From contig NZ_LT607803.1 of the NCBI RefSeq assembly GCF_900090195.1, positions 496,001 through 560,000 of the forward strand: a stretch of 64,000 nt of DNA, given 5' to 3'. The position numbers and the translations under genes were made by a program. Under the pieces are notes generated by a model that saw only the letters and a list, made by a program, of their open reading frames with translations, did no database searches and had not been told where the DNA came from. This DNA comes from Variovorax sp. HW608. GTDB taxonomy: Bacteria > Pseudomonadota > Gammaproteobacteria > Burkholderiales > Burkholderiaceae_C. Shown in pieces: positions 8,778-17,252 of the stretch (the first letter of the stretch is position 1; every line of letters begins with the position of its first letter).

Positions 8778-9952
8778 GTGTCGTCTGCGCAGAACACGGC
8801 GAGCCGGATGGCGGCAGCGGGCCACTGCGTGGTATCCGTGTCCTGGAGCTGGCGGGCCTCGGTCCGGGTCCGTTCGCCGCCATGATGCTTGCCGACGCCG
8901 GCGCCGAAGTGATCACGATCGATCGCCCGGTGGCGCAGCGGGCGCAACTGCTGCGTCAAGGGGGCGGGGACGCCTTGTCGAGAGGGCGCATCCGCATCGG
9001 GCTGGACCTGCGCGAACCCGACGGATTGGACGTTCTGCTGCGGCTCGTGGCCGAATGCGATGCCCTCATCGAAGGTTTCAGGCCCGGCGTGATGGAACGG
9101 CTCGGTGCAGGCCCTGACGTGTGTTTGGCCCGGCGCCCGGCCCTGGTCTATGGCCGAATGACCGGCTGGGGCCAGAGCGGCCCGCTCGCCCATGCGGCCG
9201 GCCATGACCTGAACTACATCGCCTTGAGTGGCGCCCTGCACGCCATCGGGACCGAGGACACACCGGTGCCGCCGTTGAACCTGGTGGGCGACTTCGGCGG
9301 CGGCGGCATGATGCTGGCGTTCGGTGTGTTGGCTGCGTTGCTGGAGGCGCGGCAGTCAGGCCGGGGCCAGGTGGTGGACGCTGCGATGTGCGATGGCGCC
9401 GCGCTGCTGATGGCGCCCTTCTATGCCATGTTGGCCTCGGGGCGCTGGCAGGACCGGCGGGCGTCCAACGCATTGGATGGCGGCGTTCCGTGGTACGGGG
9501 TCTACCGGTGCGCCGACGGCGGGTTCGTGAGTGTGGCTCCGCTGGAGGACGCCTTCTTTGCAGAGTTGGTCCGGCTTCTGGAATTACCGCAAGAGGCCTG
9601 GGCCGAGCGTGCCGAGCGCGCTTGCTGGCCTCGCCTGCGCGAACGGCTTGCCAGCTGCTTCGCCCAGCGCAGCCGCGATGCGTGGAGCGCGCTGCTTGAA
9701 GGCACCGATGCCTGCTTCGCGCCCGTTCTGAGCATCGCCGAAGCGTCCTCGCACACGCATCTGCGTGAACGCCGCAACTTCATCGAATTGCAGGGCAACG
9801 TGCAGCCGGCGCCCGCGCCGCGCTTCAGCCGCACGCCGAGCGAGGCGCGGCCAGCAGCCGCAGATGGGGCGGCGCGCCGTGTCCTGGCGCGGGCGCGCGT
9901 CGAATCGATCGAACTCGAGTCCTTGCTGGATCGTCACATCGTCGAACTCTGA
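8774..9952 (+). CDS. CaiB/BaiF family protein, alpha-methylacyl-CoA racemase-like
   Basis: This 392-residue family III CoA-transferase fold protein follows the racemase pattern closely: GIRVLELAGLGPGPFAAMML at the N terminus, FRPGVMERLGAGP, then AAGHDLNYIALSGALH and PPLNLVGDFGGGGMML. In alpha-methylacyl-CoA racemase the His-Asp of GHDINY and the Asp of GDFGGG are catalytic, and both are present here. Racemisation at C2 lets 2-methyl-branched acyl-CoAs enter beta-oxidation. A CoA-transferase role remains possible because the two activities share a fold. It starts four bases inside the preceding Bug gene and ends the plus-strand operon from 4843. Confidence 0.85.
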   Translation: MSVVCAEHGEPDGGSGPLRGIRVLELAGLGPGPFAAMMLADAGAEVITIDRPVAQRAQLLRQGGGDALSRGRIRIGLDLREPDGLDVLLRLVAECDALIEGFRPGVMERLGAGPDVCLARRPALVYGRMTGWGQSGPLAHAAGHDLNYIALSGALHAIGTEDTPVPPLNLVGDFGGGGMMLAFGVLAALLEARQSGRGQVVDAAMCDGAALLMAPFYAMLASGRWQDRRASNALDGGVPWYGVYRCADGGFVSVAPLEDAFFAELVRLLELPQEAWAERAERACWPRLRERLASCFAQRSRDAWSALLEGTDACFAPVLSIAEASSHTHLRERRNFIELQGNVQPAPAPRFSRTPSEARPAAADGAARRVLARARVESIELESLLDRHIVEL

Positions 9953-9977
9953 CCGGCGTTCGCCGCGAGCGCCTCGA

Positions 9978-9996
9978 CAGCGGCCTGGAGCCGCTG
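9978..9996. terminator. Hairpin between convergent genes
   Basis: CAGCGGC and GCCGCTG form a perfect seven-base stem with loop CTGGA in the 55-base gap between convergent stops at 9952 and 10008. There is no T-run, so intrinsic termination is uncertain. Confidence 0.4.
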
Positions 9997-10007
9997 CAAG
10001 GCGGTGC

Positions 10008-10808
10008 CTATGCGCTCCGAAAGGCGGGCTTGCGCTTTTCCAGGAATGCGCTCGGCCCCTCGATGAAATCCTCGGAAGCCGCAGCGATCCCCATGGAGCG
10101 CGCCTCGGCCGCCAGTTGTTCCGCCAGGGTGTTGCCCAGGGAGCGGTTGATCAGCGACTTGGCCTGTGCCAGCGCCACGCCGGGACCGTTGGCTAGCCGC
10201 TGCACGAGCTGGTCGGTGAAGGCCGCCAGATTCTCATCATCCACCACGTGGCTGATCAGGCCCTGGGCGAGGGCAGCCTCGGCCGTGATCGGTTCGCCCA
10301 ACAGCGCCATGCGCATGGCCTGTTTGACGCCGACGGCTCGCGGCAGATGCCAGGAGGTCGCCGCATCGGGCGACGCGCCCACGTTGACGTGGGCGAGCAC
10401 GAAGGACGCGCTGCGGGCCGCGACCACCAGGTCCGACGCGATCGCGAAACCCAGCCCGGCACCCGCGGCCGCCCCCTGGACACTGGAGACCACGGGCTGC
10501 GGCAGGCGTTGCAGCACATTGAACAGGTGGGCATTGCGAGCCACGCGCGCTTCGAAGGTGCACAGCCGTTCCTCGGGCGGCAGCTTGGCAACGGTCGTGA
10601 AGCTGCGCACATCGCCACCGGCCATGAAATGGCCGCCCGCCCCGCCGAAGACGATGCAGCGGATGCTGCGGTCGCGCTCCGCGCGCAGCAGAAAAGCCAG
10701 GATGGCTTCGAGCATCTCCGGGCTGGCCGCGTTGCGGGCCTGCGGCCGGTTGAAGGTCAGTCGCGCGATGCCCTGGTCCAGGGAGATGATCAGGTCTTCA
10801 GTGTGCAT
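10008..10808 (-). CDS. Enoyl-CoA hydratase/isomerase family protein
   Basis: This 266-residue crotonase-fold protein has LTFNRPQARNAASPEMLEAI at the N terminus and the first oxyanion-hole segment GGAGGHFMAGGDVRSF. The second oxyanion segment is SVQGAAAGAGLGFAIASDLV, followed by FVLAHVNVGASPDAATSWHL. The Asp in PDAATSWHL replaces one of the two Glu residues of canonical hydratases, so it may be an isomerase or an altered hydratase. It is transcribed divergently from the acyl-CoA ligase at 10914 across operator site C and is the only gene in its transcript. The exact reaction is unassigned. Confidence 0.88.
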   Translation of the reverse strand: MHTEDLIISLDQGIARLTFNRPQARNAASPEMLEAILAFLLRAERDRSIRCIVFGGAGGHFMAGGDVRSFTTVAKLPPEERLCTFEARVARNAHLFNVLQRLPQPVVSSVQGAAAGAGLGFAIASDLVVAARSASFVLAHVNVGASPDAATSWHLPRAVGVKQAMRMALLGEPITAEAALAQGLISHVVDDENLAAFTDQLVQRLANGPGVALAQAKSLINRSLGNTLAEQLAAEARSMGIAAASEDFIEGPSAFLEKRKPAFRSA

Positions 10809-10879
10809 GGGATGTCCGTGTCTCTTGTCGAATGCCAGTGTCCGAAAGAAGAAAGTGGTGGAGTCAAGTAGATTGATGC

Positions 10880-10900
10880 CATATCATATGGTAGCAGACA
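10880..10900. promoter_or_regulatory. Palindromic operator-like site C
   Basis: CCATATCATATGG (10880-10892) is a palindrome of two six-base arms around one C, followed directly by TAGCAGAC. It lies between the divergent hydratase (start 10808) and acyl-CoA ligase (start 10914) genes, 14 bases before the ligase ATG. TATGGTAGCAGAC recurs with small changes at 15471, 30117 and 35027. Confidence 0.65.
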
Positions 10901-10913
10901 AGTTTAGGAGACA

Positions 10914-12485
10914 ATGATGCGCGTTGACGGACCACGCATTGCGAACAAGGACCAGCTGATCTGGATCGCGGACCTGGCCACCCACTGGGGACGTTCCGAT
11001 CCCGACAAGATCGCGATCGTGTTCGACGATCGGCAGCTGAGCTACGCGGACCTGGATCGCGCGGCTTCCAGGCTGTGCGCGCTGTGGCAACAGCAGGGCC
11101 TCCGACCGAATGACCGCGTCGGCTATTTCGGACGCAACAGCGAACTCTTCTATGTGGTGTTCTTCGCCTGCGCCAAGGGGGGCTTCGTGCTCGCCGCATA
11201 CAACTGGCGCTACGCCGCACCGGAACTGAACTTCGTGCTCTCGGACTCCCGCCCGAGCGTGCTACTGCATGACGCGGAGTTCGCGCCGCTGGTGGAGCAG
11301 GCCTGCCAGGGCCTGGCCCAGCCGCCGCAGCGCCTGAACGTCGAGCCCGGGCTGCGCGAGATGCTCGACGGCCCCGCGCTCGTACCCGCGCCGCGGACGC
11401 GGGTCTTCGACGAACCGCTGGCCCAGATCTATACCAGCGGCACGACGGGGCAACCCAAGGGTGCGCTGTCAAGCCATGGCGCGCTGAGCCTGTTCCGCGA
11501 TGCCTATGCCGCCATGCCCTGGTGGGAAGACTGGGCCCCCGAGGACACCGTGCTGTCCGCGATGCCCAACTTCCACATCGCCGGCATCGGGTACGTCATC
11601 AAGGCCCTGGGCGTCGGCGCGCGCGTGGTGCACACCGCCGATCCGTCGCCGTCGAATCTCGTGCGCTTGAGCGTGCAGCAGGGGGTCGACCGCATCTACA
11701 TGGTCCCCACCGTCATCCAGATGGTGCTCGATGAACTGGCCGCCAGCACGGGCCCCGTGCCCCGCTACAAGGGCATCTACTACGGTGCGCAGCCCATCAG
11801 CCCGACCCTGCTGCAGAGCGCCATCGACACCTTCGGATGCCGGTTCTCGCAGTACTACGGCATGACCGAGGCGTCGACGACCCACGTGCTGGGGCCGGCC
11901 GATCATGACCTGAGCCAACCGCAGCGGATGAAGTCCGTCGGGCGGCCGATTGCCGGCGTGTCGGCCGAGATCCGCCGTGTCGACGGGAGTGTCTGCGACG
12001 CGGGCGAGCACGGGGAGATCTGGATCCGCAGCGACATGCTCATGCTCGGCTACGCCAACCGGCCGGACGCCACGGCGCAGGCGGTGGTCGACGGGTGGTA
12101 CCGAACAGGCGATGGCGGCTATGTGGACGCCGAGGGCTACCTCTATCTCACGGATCGGCTGAAGGACATGATCATCACGGGTGGCGAGAACGTTTACCCC
12201 GTCGAGGTGGAGAACGCGCTCAAGGCCCATCCCATGATCAAGGACGTGGCCGTGATCGGAACGCCGGACCCGAAGTGGGGCGAGGTCGTGACCGCCATCA
12301 TCGAGTTCAGGCCCGGGACGCGACCCGGCCTGGAGGCGTTGCGCGCCTTCTGCAAGGAGCGCATTGCCGGCTACAAATGTCCGCGCCGCGTCTACGCGAC
12401 CGAGGCGCTGCCGCGCACGCCGTCGGGCAAGGTGCAGCGCGCTGCCGCTCGCAAGGACCTTGCCTCCATGGAAGGGGTGGCGTGA
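10914..12485 (+). CDS. AMP-dependent acyl-CoA synthetase (ligase)
   Basis: This 523-residue ANL-superfamily enzyme forms an acyl-adenylate and then a CoA thioester. Motifs in order: P-loop IYTSGTTGQPKGALSSH near residue 172, YYGMTEASTTH near 315, WYRTGDGGYVDAEGYLYLTD near 395, hinge DRLKDMIITGGENVYPVEVE and the C-terminal catalytic Lys in PRTPSGKVQRAA. Length is normal. TTAGGAG (10904-10910) precedes the ATG; a second ATG follows at once. The stop overlaps the GTG of the next SDR gene by four bases. Operator site C lies directly upstream, so expression probably responds to the cluster's inducer. Confidence 0.93.
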   Translation: MMRVDGPRIANKDQLIWIADLATHWGRSDPDKIAIVFDDRQLSYADLDRAASRLCALWQQQGLRPNDRVGYFGRNSELFYVVFFACAKGGFVLAAYNWRYAAPELNFVLSDSRPSVLLHDAEFAPLVEQACQGLAQPPQRLNVEPGLREMLDGPALVPAPRTRVFDEPLAQIYTSGTTGQPKGALSSHGALSLFRDAYAAMPWWEDWAPEDTVLSAMPNFHIAGIGYVIKALGVGARVVHTADPSPSNLVRLSVQQGVDRIYMVPTVIQMVLDELAASTGPVPRYKGIYYGAQPISPTLLQSAIDTFGCRFSQYYGMTEASTTHVLGPADHDLSQPQRMKSVGRPIAGVSAEIRRVDGSVCDAGEHGEIWIRSDMLMLGYANRPDATAQAVVDGWYRTGDGGYVDAEGYLYLTDRLKDMIITGGENVYPVEVENALKAHPMIKDVAVIGTPDPKWGEVVTAIIEFRPGTRPGLEALRAFCKERIAGYKCPRRVYATEALPRTPSGKVQRAAARKDLASMEGVA

Positions 12486-13354
12486 ACGCTTCCATCCGCC
12501 TGGACGGCGACGTGGCGATCGTGACCGGAGCCAGCCGCGGCCTCGGACGCGAATACGCGATGGCCCTGGCCGAACGCGGCGCCCGCGTGGCGGTCAATGC
12601 GCGCGACCTCGAGGCAGCGCAGAAGGTCGTGCAGGAGATCGCCGCCGCGGGCGGCGAAGCGATGGCCGTGGCGGCCGAGGTGGGCGATGCCGCTTGCGTG
12701 CAGGCGATGGTCGACGCGGTGATGGCGCGTTGGGGGCGCGTGGACATCCTGGTCAACAACGCTGGCTTCACGCGGGACCGCAGCTTCGCCAAGCTGGCCC
12801 CGGCGGATTTCCGGGCGGTGCTCGACGTGCATGTGCAGGGCACCTTCAACTGCACGCACGCGGTCTGGGGCCCCATGCTGGCGGCCCGCAAGGGGCGTAT
12901 CGTGATGGTCGTCTCATCCAGCGGGCTGGCCGGCAATTTCGGGCAGGCCGCCTATTCCACGGCCAAGATGGCGCTGGTCGGCATGGCCAACACGCTGGGG
13001 CTGGAGGGCGAAGCGCGCAACGTGCGCGTCAACTGCTTCAGCCCCATCGGCATGACCGCCATGAACGAAGGCGTGATTCCGGCAGAGCACCATGAAGCCT
13101 TCGCGGCATCGCGCCTGCGTGCGGGCATCGTGTGGCTCGCCAGTGCCGCTGCGCCCAACCGGGTGGTCCTGATGGGGGGCGGCGGCTCCTACGAGCGTGC
13201 CTACCTCGGCTTTACGCGCGGATGCCGCCTGAATGAAGGCACGCCTGAGGAACTGGCGCGACGCTTTGCGCAGGTCTCCGACCGGGCCGGCGAGGTCCTG
13301 CCCCACAGCGCCGCGACGCAGATGGAGCTGGAACTTGCCAACCTGAGGCGATGA
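12482..13354 (+). CDS. SDR family oxidoreductase
   Basis: This 290-residue SDR starts at a GTG overlapping the upstream stop. It has VTGASRGLGREYAMALAERG, NNAGFTRDRSFAKL, the Ser region VSSSGLAGNFGQ and the catalytic AAYSTAKMAL, so the active site is intact. The GNFGQ...Y block matches the SDR at 1-525 and is typical of 3-hydroxyacyl-CoA dehydrogenases of the MFE-2 type. The C-terminal extension (YLGFTRGCRLNEGTPEELA) also parallels that group. It is co-transcribed with the acyl-CoA ligase at 10914, so it probably acts on the product of that ligase after dehydrogenation and hydration. Confidence 0.9.
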   Translation: MNASIRLDGDVAIVTGASRGLGREYAMALAERGARVAVNARDLEAAQKVVQEIAAAGGEAMAVAAEVGDAACVQAMVDAVMARWGRVDILVNNAGFTRDRSFAKLAPADFRAVLDVHVQGTFNCTHAVWGPMLAARKGRIVMVVSSSGLAGNFGQAAYSTAKMALVGMANTLGLEGEARNVRVNCFSPIGMTAMNEGVIPAEHHEAFAASRLRAGIVWLASAAAPNRVVLMGGGGSYERAYLGFTRGCRLNEGTPEELARRFAQVSDRAGEVLPHSAATQMELELANLRR

Positions 13355-13391
13355 AGCATGCGGCCGCACGCGCGCAGCGGCCAGCGATCGT

Positions 13392-14132
13392 TCAATGAAA
13401 GGTGCGCCCGCCGTCCACTGCGAGCGCAGTTCCGGTCACGTACGACGATTCGCTGCTGGTGAGATAGAGAATCGCCTGCGCGATTTCCTCGGGCGTTGCG
13501 ATGCGCTTGAGCGCATAGGGCGATTGCGCCGGGTCCTGCGCCTTGACGCGCAGCACATCCGGAAGCAGAGGTGTATCGACCGCACCTGGGCAGACCGCGT
13601 TGGCACGGATCTGCGGACCGAGTTCGCTGGCCAGGGCCTTGGTCAGGGCGATCAAGCCCGATTTCGAAGCGACGTACGACGAGATGGCCATGCCCACCGG
13701 CAGCAGGGCCGAGCCGGAAGACACGTTCACGATGGTGGAACCCTCCGCGCGACGCAGCCAGGGGAGGGCTTCGCGGCAGAGCAGGAAGGGGCCGGTGAGA
13801 TTGACCGCCAGCACCCGGTTCCAGTCCTCCAGCCGCGTGTCCGCCAGCGGGGCCGGGATGGCCATGCCGGCACTGTTCACCACAGCGTCGATGGTGTCGT
13901 CCATGGCTTGGGCGGCGTCGCGCACGGCCGCGCGCACGAGCGCCTCATCGGCCACATCGATGGCGGCGTGGAAGGCGTCGAACTGCCGTGCCACCTCGCG
14001 CACGGCGGCCGCGTCGCGGTCCAGCAGCGCCAGGCGGGCGCCATGCCGCGCAAAGAGCTCGGCCGTGGCGCGGCCGATGCCTGAGGCCGCGCCGGTGATG
14101 AGCACATGGCGGCCCTGAAGTCTTGCGTCCAT
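13392..14132 (-). CDS. SDR family oxidoreductase (FabG-like)
   Basis: This 246-residue classical SDR has LITGAASGIGRATAELFARHG, then NSAG in place of NNAG, NVSSGSALLPVGMAISSY and the catalytic YVASKSGL. NAVCPGAVDTPL and VTGTALAVDGGRTFH close the protein. All catalytic residues are intact. Length and layout match FabG-like dehydrogenases acting on 3-oxo/3-hydroxy thioesters or small alcohols. It converges with the SDR at 12482 and follows the solute-binding protein gene at 14169 by 36 bases on the same strand, so it probably shares that transcript. Substrate unknown. Confidence 0.9.
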   Translation of the reverse strand: MDARLQGRHVLITGAASGIGRATAELFARHGARLALLDRDAAAVREVARQFDAFHAAIDVADEALVRAAVRDAAQAMDDTIDAVVNSAGMAIPAPLADTRLEDWNRVLAVNLTGPFLLCREALPWLRRAEGSTIVNVSSGSALLPVGMAISSYVASKSGLIALTKALASELGPQIRANAVCPGAVDTPLLPDVLRVKAQDPAQSPYALKRIATPEEIAQAILYLTSSESSYVTGTALAVDGGRTFH

Positions 14133-14168
14133 GTTTTTGGAACACCTGGTTGGAATCGTGGATGTGCG

Positions 14169-15371
14169 CTATCGGCCAATGGGCGCGCCCAGCGTCTGCC
14201 AGCGCGTACCGTCGAACTTGACCATCTGGAACTGCTTGATGGGGTCGAAGTCCGTGGGCGTGATGCGAAAGCGTACGCCGGGCAGGTACATGGGCGGCTC
14301 CATGTCGATGTTCTGGGCCTCGCGAATGACGTTCTCGTGCGTCAGGTTGTCGCCTGAGCGCTTGAGGATGTCCATCAGCAGCCAGGAGGTGGCATAGGCG
14401 AACGTGTTGGAGATGTTGTTCGGTTCGCCCTGCGGGTAGTACTTGGCCATGAAGGCCAGGTAGTCCTTCATGATCTTGTCGTCGGCCCACTTGGTGTCTG
14501 CCGGGTCCTTGAGCACGGCGGTTGTGATCACGCCCGTCGAATGATCCAGGCCCGCCACCTTCAGCACCGTCGGAATCGAGGACGAGGCCCATCCGAGGAA
14601 GATCTGGGGCTTCCAGCCCAGCTCGCCGATCTTGCGGATGCCTTGCGTCGCATGCTTGGCCAGCGCGCCCAGCACCACGACGTCGGCGCCCTTGCTGCGC
14701 AGCGCGATGATCTGCGAGTCGATCGTGGGATCGCTCAGCTCGTACGACTGTTCGGCCACCAGCATGCGGCCCGCATTGGCGCCCAGCCCTTCGCGCAGGC
14801 CGGTTTGGTAGTCCTTGCCGTAGTCGTCGTTCTGGTAGAGCAGGCCGATCTTGGCATTGGGCATGTTGGCCTGGATGTAGTCGGCAAAGATGCGCGCTTC
14901 CGCCCGGTTGGAGGGCAGGCTTGCGGTGGTCCATGGGTTGTTCTTCGGGTCGTCCCACTTGGAGGCACCGGAGTTGATGAGCACATGAGGCACCTTCTTG
15001 GCGGCCAGGTACTTCTGAATGGCCGTGTTGTTGGCCGTGCCCAGTGTGTTGTAGATGAACAGGACCTGCTCGGACTCCACCAGCTTGCGCGTCTGCTCCA
15101 CGCCCTTGGCAGGGGTGAAGGCGTCGTCCTCGCACAGCAGCTTGAGCTTGCGCCCGTTGATGCCGCCCTGGTCGTTGATCATGCGAAAGAAGCCCTGCGT
15201 GAACGGGCAAGCCACCCCATAGGCGGAGGCAGGGCCGGACAGGGGGGCGGTCATGCCGATCTTGATCTCCTGGTCGGTGGCGCCGGGGTCGTACTTCTTC
15301 TGGGCCATCGCGGAGATGGGTATCAGCGCCGCGGCGGCGCAGACGGCGGCGATTGCGCGCAGGGTTCTCAT
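14169..15371 (-). CDS. ABC transporter substrate-binding protein (LivJ/LivK type)
   Basis: This 400-residue type I periplasmic binding protein has a signal peptide (LRAIAAVCAAAALIPISAMA, cut before QKKYDP). The mature start is typical of HAAT binding proteins: EIKIGMTAPLSGPASAYG. Other seen blocks are NDQGGINGRKLKLLCEDD, GLLYQNDDYGKDYQTGLREG and GVRFRITPTDFDPIKQFQMV. It is the natural partner of the LivFGHM-type transporter at 1247-4664, though it lies 9.5 kb away. It has its own promoter region with operator-like site D. Homologues near aromatic or alicyclic acid genes bind those acids; the ligand here is unknown. Confidence 0.92.
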   Translation of the reverse strand: MRTLRAIAAVCAAAALIPISAMAQKKYDPGATDQEIKIGMTAPLSGPASAYGVACPFTQGFFRMINDQGGINGRKLKLLCEDDAFTPAKGVEQTRKLVESEQVLFIYNTLGTANNTAIQKYLAAKKVPHVLINSGASKWDDPKNNPWTTASLPSNRAEARIFADYIQANMPNAKIGLLYQNDDYGKDYQTGLREGLGANAGRMLVAEQSYELSDPTIDSQIIALRSKGADVVVLGALAKHATQGIRKIGELGWKPQIFLGWASSSIPTVLKVAGLDHSTGVITTAVLKDPADTKWADDKIMKDYLAFMAKYYPQGEPNNISNTFAYATSWLLMDILKRSGDNLTHENVIREAQNIDMEPPMYLPGVRFRITPTDFDPIKQFQMVKFDGTRWQTLGAPIGR

Positions 15372-15454
15372 GGTGTCTCCTCAGGTCACTGCATCGAATG
15401 GGAACAACTGGGGGTGCTCCAGGGTGCTGCCCGGCGAGGGCTTGCTAAGCACAT

Positions 15455-15484
15455 GGTCTGATAGTAGACCGTATGCTAACAGAC
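15455..15484. promoter_or_regulatory. Palindromic operator-like site D
   Basis: GGTCT and AGACC (15455-15470) flank GATAGT. The larger arrangement GTCTGATAG...CTAACAGAC is an imperfect inverted repeat ending in GTATGCTAACAGAC (15471-15484), the same half-site as at other promoters here. It lies about 85-115 bases upstream of the binding-protein start at 15371. Confidence 0.55.
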
Positions 15485-15540
15485 GAAATGAGTGCAAACC
15501 CTCGCGGATTCGCTGTTCAGTGAATGGCTTTCGGCCCGCT

Positions 15541-16335
15541 TCAGCGGCCCTGGAACCGGGGCTTGCGCCTCTCCAGGAATGCCGAGACGCCTTCGCGCAC
15601 GTCGGCGCTGCGCAGGGTGACATGCTCCAGGGCCAATGACGATTGCAGAACGCTCTCGATCGCCTGGCGCAGGGGGATGTTGGTGGCCGCCTTGGTGAAC
15701 TGGATCGCCAGCGGTGCGCCCTCGGCGAGCTGGCGCGCGAATGCCTGAACCTTCTCATCTAGTTGCGCGGCTGGAACGGCATGGTTGATCAGTCCCATGC
15801 GCGCCGCCTCGGTCGCGGTCACCGCGTTGCCGGTTAGCAGGAACTCCTTGGCGCGCGCATAGCCGATCAGCAGGGGCCAGATCAGCGCGCCGCCGTCCCC
15901 GGCCACCAGGCCGATGCGCACGTGTGGATCAGCGATCCGGGCGGTCTCGTCCGCAATGATGATGTCGCTAAGCAGGGCCAGGGATGCGCCAAGCCCGATC
16001 GCGTCGCCGTTGACGCGGGCGATGATGGGCTTGGGGCAGTCGAGGATGCCCATGACGATGCCCCGGCCCGAGGCGTTGGTGTGGTGCGGTGCGGGTGGCG
16101 TTTCGAGCTGGCTGGCCAGCCACTGGAGGTTGGCGCCCGCACAGAAGGCGCCATTGGTGCCGGTGAACACGATGACCCGGACCGCGTCGTCGTGCGCGAG
16201 GTCCCGGAAGATGGTCGCCAGTTCGTCGTGCAGGCGCTCGTTCACGCCGTTCATCTTTTCGCCGCTGTCCATGGTGAGGGTGGCGATGCCGTCGACGACG
16301 CCGACGCGCAGATGCTGGTAGTTGCTGTAGTCCAT
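15541..16335 (-). CDS. Enoyl-CoA hydratase/isomerase family protein
   Basis: This 264-residue crotonase-fold protein has oxyanion-hole segments FTGTNGAFCAGANLQWL and RVNGDAIGLGASLALLSDI, followed by DPHVRIGLVAGDGGALIWPL. The active-site Glu positions read V-A-G-D-G-G, with Asp at one, similar to many short enoyl-CoA hydratases or isomerases of uncertain specificity. It ends with FLERRKPRFQG, also seen in the paralogue at 10008. It is the last gene of a five-gene operon starting at 20732 (three acyl-CoA dehydrogenases, CoA lyase, this gene), 17 bases after the lyase. Confidence 0.88.
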   Translation of the reverse strand: MDYSNYQHLRVGVVDGIATLTMDSGEKMNGVNERLHDELATIFRDLAHDDAVRVIVFTGTNGAFCAGANLQWLASQLETPPAPHHTNASGRGIVMGILDCPKPIIARVNGDAIGLGASLALLSDIIIADETARIADPHVRIGLVAGDGGALIWPLLIGYARAKEFLLTGNAVTATEAARMGLINHAVPAAQLDEKVQAFARQLAEGAPLAIQFTKAATNIPLRQAIESVLQSSLALEHVTLRSADVREGVSAFLERRKPRFQGR

Positions 16336-16352
16336 GAGGCGTTCCTGAGCGT

Positions 16353-17252
16353 TCAGGCGGCGAACCGCTGGGCGAGTGCCAGCACGCGCTGGGCCTGCTT
16401 GAGGTGGGGCATGTCGAGCATCTTCCCGTCCAGCCCCACCGTGCCCAGGCCCGGGTTGCTTTCGAAGAGATCGACCACACGGCGCGACCAGGCCAGTTCC
16501 TCATCGCTGGGGGTGAACGCCGCGTTGATGGCGTCCACCTGCGCTGGATGGATCGCCATCTTCCCCGTGAAGCCGCGCTGGCGCGCACGGCGTGCATCCT
16601 GCGCAAGCCCTGCCTCGTCCTTGAAGTCGGGCCAGATGGTGTCGATGGGCTGCACTGCGGCTGCGTGGGCAGCCGCCAGGCAACCGGCGCAGGCCAGCTG
16701 GTAGACCGTGTCGTACTCGCCGTCGGGGCGCCGGTTCGTGCTGGCACCGAGCGCGGCCGCCAGATCCTCCGCGCCCCAGGTGAGCGCCGCCAACCGGCTC
16801 GAGCAGCCCTCGTAGCTGCCGAGCGTGAACAGGGCCTGGGGCGTTTCGGTGGCCACCGCCATGATGCGGATGGTGCCTCGGGCGACGCCTTCACGCACTT
16901 CCAAGGCATCGAGGAAGTTGGACAGCCGGGTGACTTCCGAGGCACTGCGCACCTTGGGCAGCACGATGCCATCGGGCGCGCCGCCGGCGACCATCAGGTC
17001 GAGGAGGGCCGCGTCACCGTCCAGCGGATTGATGCGCACCCACAGCTGCTGGCGCGAACGGTCGGTATGCGCGCGCAGGTAGTCCAGCGCCATGCCGCGC
17101 GCGATGGCCGTGCGGCTCGGGGCCACTGCATCCTCGAGGTCGAGGATCAGGGCATCGGCGGCGGTGTCGGCACCCTTGGCCAGCTTGCGCTCGCTGTCCG
17201 CGGGAACGAACAGCATGGAACGGACGGGACGGATGGCGGCTGGATGGCTCAT
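16353..17252 (-). CDS. CoA ester lyase, HpcH/HpaI aldolase (CitE-like) family
   Basis: This 299-residue TIM-barrel protein has RSMLFVPADSERKLAKG, DALILDLEDAVAPSRT, LWVRINPLDG, GIVLPKV and LTWGAEDLAAALG, all family hallmarks including the acidic Mg2+ ligands. FTGKMAIHPAQVDAINAAFTP follows near the C terminus. Relatives cleave malyl-CoA, citramalyl-CoA or (3S)-hydroxy-acyl-CoAs to acetyl-CoA or glyoxylate plus an acid or CoA ester. Here it would be a chain-cleavage step downstream of the dehydrogenases. The ATG at 17252 overlaps the upstream dehydrogenase stop by four bases. Exact substrate unknown. Confidence 0.88.
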   Translation of the reverse strand: MSHPAAIRPVRSMLFVPADSERKLAKGADTAADALILDLEDAVAPSRTAIARGMALDYLRAHTDRSRQQLWVRINPLDGDAALLDLMVAGGAPDGIVLPKVRSASEVTRLSNFLDALEVREGVARGTIRIMAVATETPQALFTLGSYEGCSSRLAALTWGAEDLAAALGASTNRRPDGEYDTVYQLACAGCLAAAHAAAVQPIDTIWPDFKDEAGLAQDARRARQRGFTGKMAIHPAQVDAINAAFTPSDEELAWSRRVVDLFESNPGLGTVGLDGKMLDMPHLKQAQRVLALAQRFAA